NCBI GenBank assembly: GCA_030770535.1
Contig: JASVEC010000081.1
Location: forward strand, 1-64,000
Direction of reading: 5' to 3'
Length of the DNA: 64,000 bases
Origin: Batkoa obscura
Taxonomy: Eukaryota > Entomophthoromycota > Entomophthoromycetes > Entomophthorales > Batkoaceae
This document shows positions 11,871 to 22,477 of this stretch, in pieces. A program made the translations under genes and the position numbers. Numbering within the stretch: position 1 is the first letter of the stretch; each line of letters opens with the position of its first letter. The notes under the pieces are model-generated. The model was given only the letters and a program-made list of their open reading frames with translations, did not search any database and was not told the DNA's origin.

Positions 11871-12686
11871 TTATTCTTTGGCAAAGGATAATTTATCTTC
11901 AAATATTAGTTTTTGAACCTATATATAATATTTGTCAGATATATTAATTATACATAATATAAGCTTACCTCTTCTTTAATAGTTTTATCTATAAACTCAT
12001 TTTCTAATTTTTTATTTTCTTTTTTAACTTTTTTCTCAACTTTAGAAATTAATTTTGATAATACTAAACTTTTTTTCTATAATAAAATAAATCAATTCTC
12101 ATCCTCCCATTTAATTTCAATAGTATCCTTACCTTATCAATCACTTCTTTTAATACTTTAATAATAACTTCATTATCATCTAATTTACTTTTCTTTTCTT
12201 CTTTCTTAACTTCAGTTTCATTTTTACGTTTATTATTTGAGGCATCTTTAACTTCTTCTTTTATCTCATCATTAAAAGTAATTTTATTTCCTTTACTATG
12301 TCCATTATTGTTCCCATTTCCCATATTTTTTCCATTTCCATTACCACCATGTCCATTATGGCTACCCTAAATTTAAAAAAGAGTATTAGCATTACATTCT
12401 ACTCATCAACCTCTCCTTCTTTCCCCTCACTTACTTTTTTATACAAAGCTTTTTGATATTTTTCAGCTTCAGAGATACATTGGGTATGTTGTTTATAATC
12501 ATTATTATAAAAATCAGTATTACAATCAATACAAGTAAAATTAGCTTGACGACAACGATAGGTATGAGGTTCGAGCTTTGGTTTTTTTAAGGTTTCTTGA
12601 CAAGCATTGCAAACTGATGGGAAGAATAAGGTTAGTATGAGTGATAAGAGTATATGAGAGGATTATATATTACCAAAGGAGACCAT
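11871..12686 (-). CDS. LYAR-type C2HC zinc-finger nucleolar protein
   Basis: Starts MVSFVCNACQETLKKPKLEP after a phase-1 intron inside codon 5. The paired zinc-binding groups are CNAC...HTYRC and CIDC...HTQC, then ISEAEKYQKALYKK, which is the LYAR signature. A Gly/Asn/His-rich linker follows, then a long Lys/Glu-rich charged tail ending KLIFEDKLSFAKE. LYAR proteins bind nucleic acid and promote rRNA synthesis and early ribosome assembly in the nucleolus; the yeast relative is YCR087C-A. Introns are near 12610-12672, 12368-12432, 12077-12135 and 11925-11968. The long charged tail varies widely in the family. Confidence 0.85.
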
Positions 12687-12929
12687 TTTTTTGAAGTAGA
12701 ATCGGGAAATGAAAAAGAGAATTTGAATAATTTTGAGATTTAAATTAGAGTGGTTTCCAAATTAAAATTAGATTTCACAGGAATAAAAATTTGATAATAA
12801 AAATAAATCAAAAAAATATTAAAATCAAAATAAATTTATTATCATTATATCAATATAAATTCATTTATAAATAAACGAATAACTCTAAATTCAACCCCAA
12901 GAGTGTCCATTCCTATCATTTAATCTCTT

Positions 12930-13847
12930 TTAAGCATACATAGCTTCTTCTAATTTCTTTACTTTTTCTTTATCCTCATTAGTCCCCAATGGCTTATTAG
13001 GAATATCAGGTAAATCTAATCAAATCATCAATATTAGAACCACAGACCAACAATAAAGAATCCTTACCTAATTCTACCTTAATTTCCGTTTCTGGTTTGA
13101 CTGGTACTTCTGGTAAGCTTTGTTTAACTTCTTGTATGACTTGGTCTTCCAATTTTGATAATTCTGATAATAAATCATCATCATCAATAATACCCATATT
13201 TTCGCTTAACAAATTGGATATCTCCTACACAAAAGGTAATAATTATTAGTAAAAAAAAGTTGAAGTAAAAAAAGAGAGTTGATTAAGCTAATAGACTTAC
13301 TTCTTGTGATTGAATTGCATCTTTGACATCATCCATTATCCTTTCTACTTCATGAATTGGCATTTCAGATTGTATTCTTATTAAAGCGTCTTTTCCAGCT
13401 TCTAAACTTTGAAGTACTTTTACCTCTAATTGAGACATTTCTATATTATCAATCTAAAAATGGGATTAAGTGAATATAAAAACACGATATGAGTAATAGT
13501 AGGGCTTACCAGTGTTTTTAAATTAAGTAATGAGGCCGTGGAGTTTTCCAACATGTTGTCAAGGGTTTTTTTATATTTTAATAATTGAATAGCTTTCACT
13601 TTGTCTTTTTTTTCCAATTCCGAACGGATTAACTTGCTTTGTAAACTGATTTTACTTTCTAACTAAAACAAACATTAATAAAAATATTAATATCCATTAT
13701 TACATATTGTTTACTCAATTAATATATTATTTTTGAGCTTACATTTTTATTGAACTGCCTTAATTCTCTACATTTTCCTTTCATATCGATTAATGTAGTA
13801 TCATTTTTATCGATCTTTATTGTATTTTTACTACCTAAATTGCCCAT
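12930..13847 (-). CDS. VPS20: ESCRT-III subunit Vps20/CHMP6
   Basis: Begins MGNLGSKNTIK, giving the N-myristoylation glycine typical of Vps20/CHMP6. A basic first helix follows, then long amphipathic helices (LESKISLQSKLIRSELEKKD, KVKAIQLLKYKKTLDNMLEN, LQSLEAGKDALIRIQSEMPI, VERIMDDVKDAIQSQEEISN) and an acidic C-terminal half (IDDDDLLSELSKLEDQV). It ends with a Pro-rich segment, LPDIPNKPLGTNEDKEK. Vps20 links ESCRT-II to Snf7 polymerisation in multivesicular body sorting. Five exons; introns near 13020-13067, 13227-13300, 13454-13509 and 13663-13741. It is head-to-head with TAF9, with 185 bp between starts, so the two share a promoter region. Confidence 0.88.
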
Positions 13848-14032
13848 TTTATAAATTTAAATTAAAAATTAAAAGTTGAAAAAATAAAACTGGATTTTTA
13901 TCAAGTTAATTCTTTAGCCAATCAATTAAATATTATTTAGTTAAATTCAACCATTAAACCAATAGTTTCATTATTGTTTGTTTTATTTTCTATTTTATTT
14001 TATTGAATTTTATTTTTATACGACATCACGCT

Positions 14033-14854
14033 ATGTCTTCCCCACCACCAAACAATCAAGATTTAACAGAAGCCAATGATTTGGTAGGGAAAAAACGCAA
14101 ATTATATGAACAACCTATTTATGATTCATTAAAACGAAAAGCGTTGCCTAGGAATGCACAATGTATTTCGGTAATACTAAAATCATTTGGTATAACGGAT
14201 GTAGAACCTAATGTTATTTATCAACTTCAAGAATTTGCTCATCGTAAGTACTTTTCTTTATTTATAAAACAAAATCGATAAATTTTTGTTTTTAATCTAT
14301 AAATACTAATACCAATTCTTTATCTTTTAGGTTATACTACGGACATTCTCTCAGATGCACAGGTTTTTAGTGAGCATTGTGGTCGTAGTACCATCAACAA
14401 ATCGGATATTGTAGAGTCCATTTCTTCCCGTCTCCATCACTCTTTCTCTGGTCCACCAAATCAAGAATTTTTACGAGAATTAGCTAACAAAACGAATAGT
14501 AAACCATTGCCTATTATTCATGAAAAATTTGGTACCCGATTACCAAAAGAAAAATATTGTTTAACAGCAACCAATTTTCAAATATTACCAGATGTTATAG
14601 GCACAACTGGAAAGGAAAAGGAGGATAGAATGGGATATATGGCTGCAATGAAGGAAAAGGAAAAAGAGAAAGATATGGGGTTAGCGGATTTAGAAATGGT
14701 GGATAAAACAGTGAATGAAGTCATCGAACAACAGAACAGAAGTGAGAAAGAAAAGGAATTGGGGGAAGTAGTGGTCAAAAAAGAGGAAATGGAGAGGTTA
14801 CAGAGTGTTGAAGGGGTAGAGCATGAAGAAGATGTTTTTGAAGAGGTGGAATAA
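14033..14854 (+). CDS. TAF9: TFIID/SAGA subunit TAF9
   Basis: A histone-fold transcription factor that pairs with TAF6. After an acidic/basic leader (MSSPPPNNQDLTEANDLVGK) come PRNAQCISVILKSFGITDVE, PNVIYQLQEFAHR, an intron near 14244-14329, then YTTDILSDAQVFSEHCGRST, DIVESISSRLHHSFSGPP and the conserved extension FGTRLPKEKYCLTATNFQIL. The histone fold spans roughly residues 40-110. I chose ATG 14033 because the leader then has the usual length; an in-frame non-ATG extension upstream is unlikely. The C-terminus is a Glu/Lys-rich low-complexity tail that is not conserved in the family. Confidence 0.92.
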
Positions 14855-15292
14855 ATTTAAGTTTTTATTTGGCTATTAAGTTTTCATAAATAATATTCAT
14901 ATACTATTATTTTTACGTAGGAGAAAGGAGTTTTATAATAATATTTTAATTTTTGAAATCTCTTTATAAAAAAACAAACTAAGATTTATTTTAAAATCGT
15001 TTTATAAAATAAATTAACAGAATTGTTTAAACAAGATAAATACTATATATTAGGATATAAAGTATTTTTGTTTTAATATTGTTAATTCTATTAATAACAT
15101 TTTAATAAATTATCAATTAATCAAATGTTTTCATGAAAAACTTCCATTTCAAATATTTCTAAGAACAGCAATAAATTAAAATGACAAAATTGAAATCTAA
15201 CACTCAATGATAGGTTGCAAGTATAAAACCTTAGTTAAAGCTTATTTCAAACCAATTTTCAATTAAAGATCTAATTTTTATATTAAAATAAG
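14855..15292. other. Spacer before the kelch gene
   Basis: AT-rich with no recognisable feature. Confidence 0.4.
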
Positions 15293-16694
15293 ATGCAATT
15301 CAATATATGCACATTATTACTACCTCTCCTTGCTACAGCTCAAGGTAGTATATTAAGCCATGGTAAATCAAAATCTTTTAGTCTCTCTCATTTTGGTACT
15401 TCTATCATAGGTAATCAGGTAATAGTTCTTTTGGGTGAGCAAGTCGATCATAAAAACAAAGGTGTTAATTCCCGTTTGGTCTACTCTTTAGATGTAAACA
15501 AAGACAGTGCTATTACGAAACTACCCTGGGTAACCAATGAAATCCAATCCGGTGTCAGCAATGTACATTCTTTAGCATGTGAAGTATTGAATTCTAACTC
15601 AGATGAAATAGTTTGTTTTGGGGGTTATTTCACCGAAAAATTAGCACCTGTTCAAGGACCATTTTTAGGTTATAATCATACAAATGGTAATTGGACCGAA
15701 TTAATTCTATCAGATAAAACACCAAGTTCTAGATTTGGTCATGAAATGCTTAAGATGGGAGATGATAATATTTATTTATTTGGTGGGAAGGTGCTAAATG
15801 AAGAGCTAAAAAAGACAGAATTAGAAGTTTGGAAATTAAATAATAAAAAAGAGTGGAAGTTAGTGGAAGTAGAGGAAAAGAATAGTCAATTAACTGGAAA
15901 CAGATATTATTCAACAATGACAAGAATTTCTGGAGAGAAGTTTATCTTGATTGGTGGTAGAAATGATCAAGAAGCTTATGGACTAGATAAAGTATATATA
16001 TTTGATATTAAAGCAAATAAATGGGAAGAAAAAATTACTACTGAGTTTCCAGATATTAAAGTAGCGGAACATAGTGCAGTTTGTAAGTTTTTACTTTACT
16101 TTTATATTCTATTTTTATGGCATTTTTAATAATATATTATTATTTTAGTTTATAATAACAATATAATAATTTATGGTGGTAGCGATTTCAATAATAAAAA
16201 GAATTATAATCAATTATATCAATTAAATATTCAAAATTGGAAATGGAATGAAATCAAATTAGATAATGAATTAGCTAATAGATACGGTCATAAAGCTATT
16301 ATAATTCAAGATTCGATGTTAGTTTACTTTGGTAAGATAATAATAATAAATAATAAAACAATATTAATTCTCCTATTTATTCTTAGGTGTAACCTCTCCA
16401 CCTAGTTTAACTACTCAATTGATCAACCTTAAAGACTTTAAAGTCATTGAAAGTTTACAACATAGTGATCAAAAAATCAATCTAGAACAACAAAATGGGG
16501 CACAAATACAAACTACATCTCAATCACATACATTATTCACTATTATTATTGTTATTTTAGTATTCGCTTTATTAGGTTATTTATGGTATCGACGATCAGT
16601 TAAACATACTATTGATTTTAAACCATTGCCTACAGGGGAAGAGCCTGGTTATGATGATTTAGAATTTGAAGAGTTTGAACCAAGTCATAAATAA
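15293..16694 (+). CDS. Secreted/type I membrane kelch-repeat protein
   Basis: A signal peptide (MQFNICTLLLPLLATAQG) is followed by about six kelch blades. Recognisable double-Gly strands are IVCFGGYF, IYLFGGKV, FILIGGRN, IIIYGGSDF and the damaged-looking MLVYFG at the second intron. After the propeller come a Gln-rich stalk and one C-terminal transmembrane helix (LFTIIIVILVFALLGYLWY), with a short acidic cytosolic tail (GEEPGYDDLEFEEFEPSHK). Three exons, introns near 16083-16149 and 16332-16385. Membrane-anchored kelch proteins of this layout are common in Mucoromycota; the partner is unknown. The propeller would face the lumen or outside of the cell. Confidence 0.85.
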
Positions 16695-17262
16695 CTGAGG
16701 AAAAGAGGACTAGAAGAAGATTTCTTTTTTTAATTATAAAATTTAGTTTTTGATCAAATTAGATTATAATGTTTTTTATTACTTATTATCTCATTTATAA
16801 TATTAATACGGATTTATGTTTCTTAATCAATAATAAGACTAATTTTGTATATGATATATTATTAATATTATTAAAGCTAAATTTTATATTTATATTTTTA
16901 TAAAAATAAAAATATAATTAATTTTCAACATAAAGCATCAAAAAGAGTTCAATAATAAATATAAAAAAATAGAGTTTATTTTGTAGTTGAAAATAAAACA
17001 ATATAAACTTGTAGTTCAATAAGTTCTAATTATTAAAATAAAACTATAAAGTTATTCATTTTATTTTCAAAAAAATAGTTTTATTGGCGAAAAATAATTC
17101 TTTTTTACAAGAAGAGTCTAGATAGTAATAGCATAACTATTAAATAAAAGTACTTACCAAATAATGTATATGATTGGTCGATTTCTATCTTTTTTCAGAG
17201 TTAGGTCAAATTTAGAAAATAAGATTAAGATTAAATTCAAGGTTTAATTTTTTTATAACAAT
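16695..17262. other. AT-rich spacer at the start of the repeat region
   Basis: No coding sequence. This marks the change from core genes to the repeat-rich block. Confidence 0.4.
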
Positions 17263-17367
17263 ATATGGGGATGTGTTTTTGTGTTTAAGGGCTTTACTAA
17301 CAGTTTTTCTTCTCAAATAGTGCCTAAAAGATGGAAAAAGTAATGAAGCCAAAAAAACATCTCTATA
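17263..17367 (+). repeat. MITE copy 1
   Basis: Short inverted-repeat element of about 103 bp opening TGGGGATGTGTTTTTG and closing with the inverse. The middle has the family block around GCCTAAAAGATGG. Flanked by TA-rich sequence. Confidence 0.75.
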
Positions 17368-17832
17368 CAACTTAGTAAAAACAATATCGAAATAAATTAA
17401 AAATTAAAAAATTTAAAGCTAATGTTTTTATTTTTATTTTTGTTTTTATATTAAATAATATTTTAATATAAACATTTACTTTTTTAATTTATTATTATTA
17501 TTGCTAATATAATTTTATACTTTATTAGATAACTTTATTAAATGTTTTATACCTTTTTTTAATAAATTATTACAAACTTTTTTAGACTTTTAATTAATAA
17601 ATATAAATAAAAACAATATTTTTTGATTTTTGAGGCTGTGTTTTTAACACATAAGCCAAACTCAAGTAATTGATTCATAATTCATTATTTTTAAAAACAA
17701 TTTAAGTTTTGGGTTAAATAGCCTTTTCAAGATTAATTAATATTTTATTATAATCGAAAAGATAACCTCCACTTATAAAAATTAAATTTATATTATATTT
17801 TTGCTATTTATTTAGTTAATAAAAGTTGACTA

Positions 17833-18886
17833 TGTGAAATCTGGTACTCAGTGTTTGGAGTCAAGAACAGCTATTGCTGGATTGACTACACTATAAGCCG
17901 AAAGGTTTTAGTTTGTGTGACTAAGATAGACTTGTATTATGAGGAATAGCACGTAATAGGTTACAAGCTATGTAAGACAAATAGAATAGACAATACTAAT
18001 GTAAAATCTACATAAAATACTATTAAGAAAACTTAGTGGCCTTATTAAATGTTCGAGATATCAAGGAATAATTCAGTTAAAAAGCCTCGAAATACTATAT
18101 TCTGTAAACTCTTTTATACTCTGAAAAGTATAAATATCAAAATGAGAAGATAATATTCTGAGATAGAGCTAGAAATTCTCATAACAAATCAAAATAAGAA
18201 CATGGGATTGATTTCCTCTGAGCTCGAGAACACAACAGCTTAGGCGATTGTTATGTTATAATTAACCATGGGACTGACAAAGTGATATTTCACAAAAGCC
18301 AAAAAAATATCTTTATATGGGGGTGTATTTTTGTATTTAAGAATTTTATTAGAAATCTTTTCGCTTAAATAGCGCTCAAAAGATAGAAAAGGTAATGAAA
18401 CCAAAAAAAACATCCCCATGTAGTTGTGAAATATCGCTTTGTCAGTCCCATGGTTAATTATAACATAACAATCGCCTAAGCTGTTGTGTTCTCGAGCTCA
18501 GAGGAAATCAATCCCATGTTCTTATTTTGATTTGTTATGAGAATTTCTAGCTCTATCTCAGAATATTATCTTCTCATTTTGATATTTATACTTTTCAGAG
18601 TATAAAAGAGTTTACAGAATATAGTATTTCGAGGCTTTTTAACTGAATTATTCCTTGATATCTCGAACATTTAATAAGGCCACTAAGTTTTCTTAATAGT
18701 ATTTTATGTAGATTTTACATTAGTATTGTCTATTCTATTTGTCTTACATAGCTTGTAACCTATTACGTGCTATTCCTCATAATACAAGTCTATCTTAGTC
18801 ACACAAACTAAAACCTTTCGGCTTATAGTGTAGTCAACCCAGCAATAGCTGTTCTTGATTCCAAACACTGAGTACCAGATTTCACA
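17833..18886. repeat. Large palindrome with two 463-bp arms around a MITE
   Basis: Bases 17833-18295 and 18424-18886 are reverse complements of each other. Each arm is 463 bp and I see only about three mismatches (for example ACAAAGTGAT against ACAAAGCGAT). The 128-bp spacer holds MITE copy 2. Each arm begins TGTGAAAT and ends ATTTCACAA, so each arm has short inverted ends of its own and may be a non-coding element inserted twice head to head. The right arm abuts the 3' half of another MITE at 18888. I see no coding capacity. Confidence 0.85.
18315..18420 (+). repeat. MITE copy 2, at the palindrome centre
   Basis: TGGGGGTGTATTTTTG opens it and an AACATCCCCATG end closes it. It fills most of the 128-bp palindrome spacer. 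Confidence 0.8.
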
Positions 18887-18887
18887 A

Positions 18888-18950
18888 AGCACTATTTAAG
18901 CAGAAAAATTATCAGTAAAGGTATTAAGCACAAAAATATATCCTTACACA
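18888..18950 (-). repeat. MITE half-copy next to the palindrome
   Basis: Matches only one half of the family (AGCACTATTTAAGCAG through CACAAAAATATATCC). The other half is not found on the far side of the palindrome. Confidence 0.6.
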
Positions 18951-19234
18951 TAAAATTTTAATAATTGATATAAATAAAAATATTATGATATATACTTTTA
19001 TTAATAAATGATAATAATAACTCTAATTAACTTAAACAAATAATATATAGCCAACATATAATATAAAAAATTATTATTTTAATAAAAAAACTTTATACTG
19101 AGTTATTACTTTTTATATAATTTTACTACTACTTTTTAAATATTATAATTTTACTTTATTTTTAAATTTAAGATTTAATTACTTTTATTTTAGAATATGT
19201 AAATTTTAGATATCAATAGTGTTTTGAAAAAATT

Positions 19235-19337
19235 AATGGGGATGTATTTTTTTGTTTAAGAATTTTATTACAATTTTTCCACTCAAATAGTGCTTAAAAA
19301 GTGGAAAGATAATGAAACTAAAAAAAACAGCCCTAAT
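19235..19337 (+). repeat. MITE copy 3
   Basis: Opens TGGGGATGTATTTTTT and closes AAACAGCCCTA; the GTGCTTAAAAAGTGG core is present. Confidence 0.75.
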
Positions 19338-19917
19338 ACTTAATAAAAAAATAAAAAAAACATACACATATATAAGTATAGTTTATATTCATAATAAATT
19401 ATAGAAAAAATATATTATCTATCATAACTCTTATCATAATTATTAAATATAAATAACATAATATTAAAATACAATTATTTTTATAAATAATATAAATATA
19501 ACCAAAACCAAAAAGCAGGAATCAATATTTTAATATTTATTACTAAAAATTAACTTACCAGTAATGCTTTTTACAACTTAGTTACCAACTATTAATACTT
19601 TTAATGCAGATATTGATAGAAGTTTTATGATTAGCTGCTATTTTTTAAGAGTAACTAGTAACAGTATCAAGTTATTTGAAAATTTTCCGATATGAACTTA
19701 TTCACATAAAGAGGTATCAATTTTCGATTACAATAGTGATTTTCTCTTAACTATAATTTGTACTGGAACATTTTAAACAACTTAATATCAACTTCAATAT
19801 CGCCAGGTTTCGAACCTCAAAACTTAGGACCAAAATTTAATCTTATCCTATTTTTAAAGACAGGAACAAAATAGAAACTCAGAAAAATTCTTGAAAACCT
19901 TTTTTTAATCCTCTATT
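19338..19917. other. AT-rich repeat-region spacer
   Basis: No gene found. A TTCGAA-containing hairpin-like stretch near 19805-19820 is discussed under rejected items. Confidence 0.4.
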
Positions 19918-19927
19918 ATAGCAAAAG

Positions 19928-20968
19928 ATGACCAAGAGTAAACCAACTAAATATACTCGAACATTAAGGGGAAAAAGCCCATTACCTTAGTTGAAAAAGT
20001 GAATATTGATGGGAGTACTTTCTCCAAATATGAAAAAAGAGAATGAAATAGATTGAAGAAAATAAAAAATATCAGGTACTTTGGGTATTAAATTGGGAGA
20101 AATAAAAAAGCTCCAACTTCATAATCACGTTCTGTACATGCTAGTGTAATAGAAAAAAGACCAATTCATTATTATTTAAGAAATTGAGAAAAATTATCTG
20201 AAATGAAGGAGGAGAATAGAATTAAGTTGGAAAAATATTCTATTGAAGAAGAAGAAGAAGAAATTAGATCTTTAACATATTCGATGTGGATAAAAGGTAA
20301 TGTGTTTGGTCATATATCACATGTTCCAATTGGTGTAGAATAGGAGCTTATAATAGATTATGGTAGAAATAGAGTGTATGGGTAAGCATTTTATAATTTA
20401 TTAGGAAATGAAGGTAATGATTACTTTTAGATCGGTTATTGGTGGTATTTATAGTAGCGTCACCAAAGATCGTTACACTTTAGCTTTATCAGGAGTAATT
20501 AAATAGCTCAATTGAATTTAATTATCAATTAAAACCTATTTTTCTTAGGGCTATGAAGATGATATTGACGAAGGAGATCGATTTATTTATACTAGGTTGA
20601 GTGGAAGAGATTTAAAGGGAACTAAAAATAATCCCTAAGATTTAAGAAACGCATCATAAAGTAAAGATCGAGCATTTGAGGACTATGATCTATCTTTAAA
20701 AATTTCATTTGAAATGGGAAAATCAATTCGTATTATTCGAGATTATAAGTTAAATTCTCTTTATGTTTCTAAAGAAGGGTAAGTTTGTTATGTTAAAAAA
20801 TAGACAATTTTTGTATTGATTAATGTTTTTTTATAAAAAGTATCGTTATGATGGATTATATAAAGTAATTTAATATTAGTCAGAAAGAGGATGTTCTGGA
20901 TTTGAAGTTTGTAAATTTGAACTTAACAGACTTCCTAATCAGCTGCCTCTTATCCCTAATCAAAATTA
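19928..20968 (+). pseudogene. SRA-YDG domain gene (UHRF1-type methyl-cytosine reader), dead
   Basis: The SRA-YDG fold is readable across three introns: VFGHISHVPIG, SVIGGIYSSVTKDRYTLALSG, GYEDDIDEGDRFIYT, GRDLKGTKNNP, IRIIRDYKL, GYRYDGLYKVI, SGFEVCKFELNRLPNQLP. Blocks and order match fungal SRA proteins, which bind hemimethylated or 5-methylcytosine DNA. The frame is crossed by stops: one TAG and one TGA in the leader, TAA and TGA before the domain, and within it TAG after PIGVE, TAA after KNNP, TAA after RNAS, and TAA and TAG around YKVI.Y. Several sit where homologues have Gln or Trp. Few frameshifts are evident and splice sites are intact (20381-20431, 20494-20549, 20780-20840), so the loss looks fairly recent. 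The leader from 19928 is less certain. Confidence 0.8.
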
Positions 20969-21145
20969 GTTTTAAACATTGCAAAACTCTTAATATTAAT
21001 ATTAACATTAAATTTAGTTTTGGTTTTTATTAGTATAAATTATAAGATTATTAAAATAAATTCAAGTAATAATTTGTTCTAAGTTTTATTATATTATTTA
21101 CATTATTTTTATTACTAGTTCATTGGATACATAAGATATACTTTT

Positions 21146-22477
21146 TTAATCTTGTTTTTGACCATAAATATAACCTCCGTTTTGAGTATAATAACCTTTA
21201 TAAGCTTTATAATCAGTATTAGGGATAGTAGATGTTTGATAAGAATTATAGGTAGTATCAGGGGGAATAGAGGATGGTTGAGTATTATAGTTTATCGATA
21301 TAGAAGCACTAGATACACTTGATTTCACACTATTATAATTATAAGTAGGACTATTATTAATATTAATAGAACTATTAGGGGAGTAACTCTTTTGATCCTT
21401 ATTTAATAAACTCGGATCTAAATTTTGATCTTTTAATACTTGATTTATTGTGTCTGTTGTATTGATAGTATTTAATGATGATGTTATAGGTTGTTTTTGA
21501 CTCGTAGTATCAGCGTTATTCGAAGAATTTGAAAATGGAATAATAGGTTGTTTTTGATATGGATCATTATCATTAGTATATGAATTTAAATACGTTGAGT
21601 TCTTTGAATCATTATTGTTATTAGGGGCTGGTCCTTCACCCGAAATATCATAGGGAGAAGGGATGGGATCTGAGTTAGGATCCTCTCCTTTAAAACTCGT
21701 CAAAGGATAAAAAGAAGGTTGGTTTGTTAAAATTTGTTTAGGTACACCCATCAACATACCAGTATAACCACATGTCTTCTCTTTTTTTTCAGCTCCAAAA
21801 ACACAGCCGTAAGGATCATTGGAAGACCAATAGCGACATTGATTTTGATTTAAATTAGCAGCATCACCACCTTGAAATAAAGGTAATGTACTTTTAATTA
21901 ACGATTGAGCAATAAATTTATTACCACCTTCAATAATCATATCTGAACAAGAAACATAATTGGCAAATCCTGCTTTCTGATCAGCATAATAAACCCCACC
22001 ACCAAACCAAGTCCATTGTAAACTAATCTTACCATCTTGTATAGTATCTGGTATCGTTAATTGAGTAGAACACTCTGTTGAACCTGGACCATTTAAATGA
22101 CCTAACATTGAATCTTGTTTTGATTCTTTACAGTTCGATTCAAAACAAGAATATTTAACCACATTTTTATCAAATGCTAATGGATCATCTGATTGTTCAA
22201 AGGGGACTATAGATAATCTTATAAACCCGCCAGGATGATTTAATCGCATCCATTTAATTGTTATATTTTGGCCTCGTTTTACAATGGTTGGTTTATTATA
22301 AATAGACAAGATAGGTGCATTGGCTTTTGGTGTTTCGCAAGCACCTGCACAGTTTAATCCTCGAGAACAAAATCCCCACCAGCGTCTGTTGCCTCTTGGT
22401 TGTGGTGATAACAAATTACTATGGGTTAAAATTGGAGTTATTAATGTTACTAAGAAAATTAAACAAGTCAATATCAT
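21146..22477 (-). CDS. Secreted copper monooxygenase-like (LPMO) protein with a long Ser/Thr/Asn tail
   Basis: Starting at ATG 22477, the first 17 residues form a signal peptide (MILTCLIFLVTLITPIL) and cleavage would leave an N-terminal histidine in T|HSNLLSPQPRGN. That is the histidine-brace residue of lytic polysaccharide monooxygenases. A second brace histidine is plausible in RLNHPGGFIRLSIVP. The core, about residues 18-230, is Cys-rich (FCSRGLNCAGACETPK, YSCFESNCKES, YVSCSDM) and has the WTWFGGGVYY strand that could give the axial aromatic residue. About 200 residues of low-complexity Ser/Thr/Asn/Pro/Tyr follow, like a cell-wall-exposed linker, with no recognised binding module. I cannot assign it to an AA family. 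A longer reading upstream of 22477 lacks an ATG. Confidence 0.72.
   Translation of the reverse strand: MILTCLIFLVTLITPILTHSNLLSPQPRGNRRWWGFCSRGLNCAGACETPKANAPILSIYNKPTIVKRGQNITIKWMRLNHPGGFIRLSIVPFEQSDDPLAFDKNVVKYSCFESNCKESKQDSMLGHLNGPGSTECSTQLTIPDTIQDGKISLQWTWFGGGVYYADQKAGFANYVSCSDMIIEGGNKFIAQSLIKSTLPLFQGGDAANLNQNQCRYWSSNDPYGCVFGAEKKEKTCGYTGMLMGVPKQILTNQPSFYPLTSFKGEDPNSDPIPSPYDISGEGPAPNNNNDSKNSTYLNSYTNDNDPYQKQPIIPFSNSSNNADTTSQKQPITSSLNTINTTDTINQVLKDQNLDPSLLNKDQKSYSPNSSININNSPTYNYNSVKSSVSSASISINYNTQPSSIPPDTTYNSYQTSTIPNTDYKAYKGYYTQNGGYIYGQKQD

Noticed and set aside
19785-19860. tRNA-like TTCGAA stretch (reverse strand GAGGTTCGAAACCTGG).
   Set aside because: The T-arm-like hairpin has a mismatched stem, and I find no D-arm, anticodon arm or acceptor pairing at proper distance.
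19928-20968. A variant genetic code in which TAA and TAG mean Gln.
   Set aside because: Intact genes here end in TAA or TGA and RPA1 reads over 1,600 codons without an internal stop. The dead genes also contain TGA, and at least one TAG fits Trp better than Gln.
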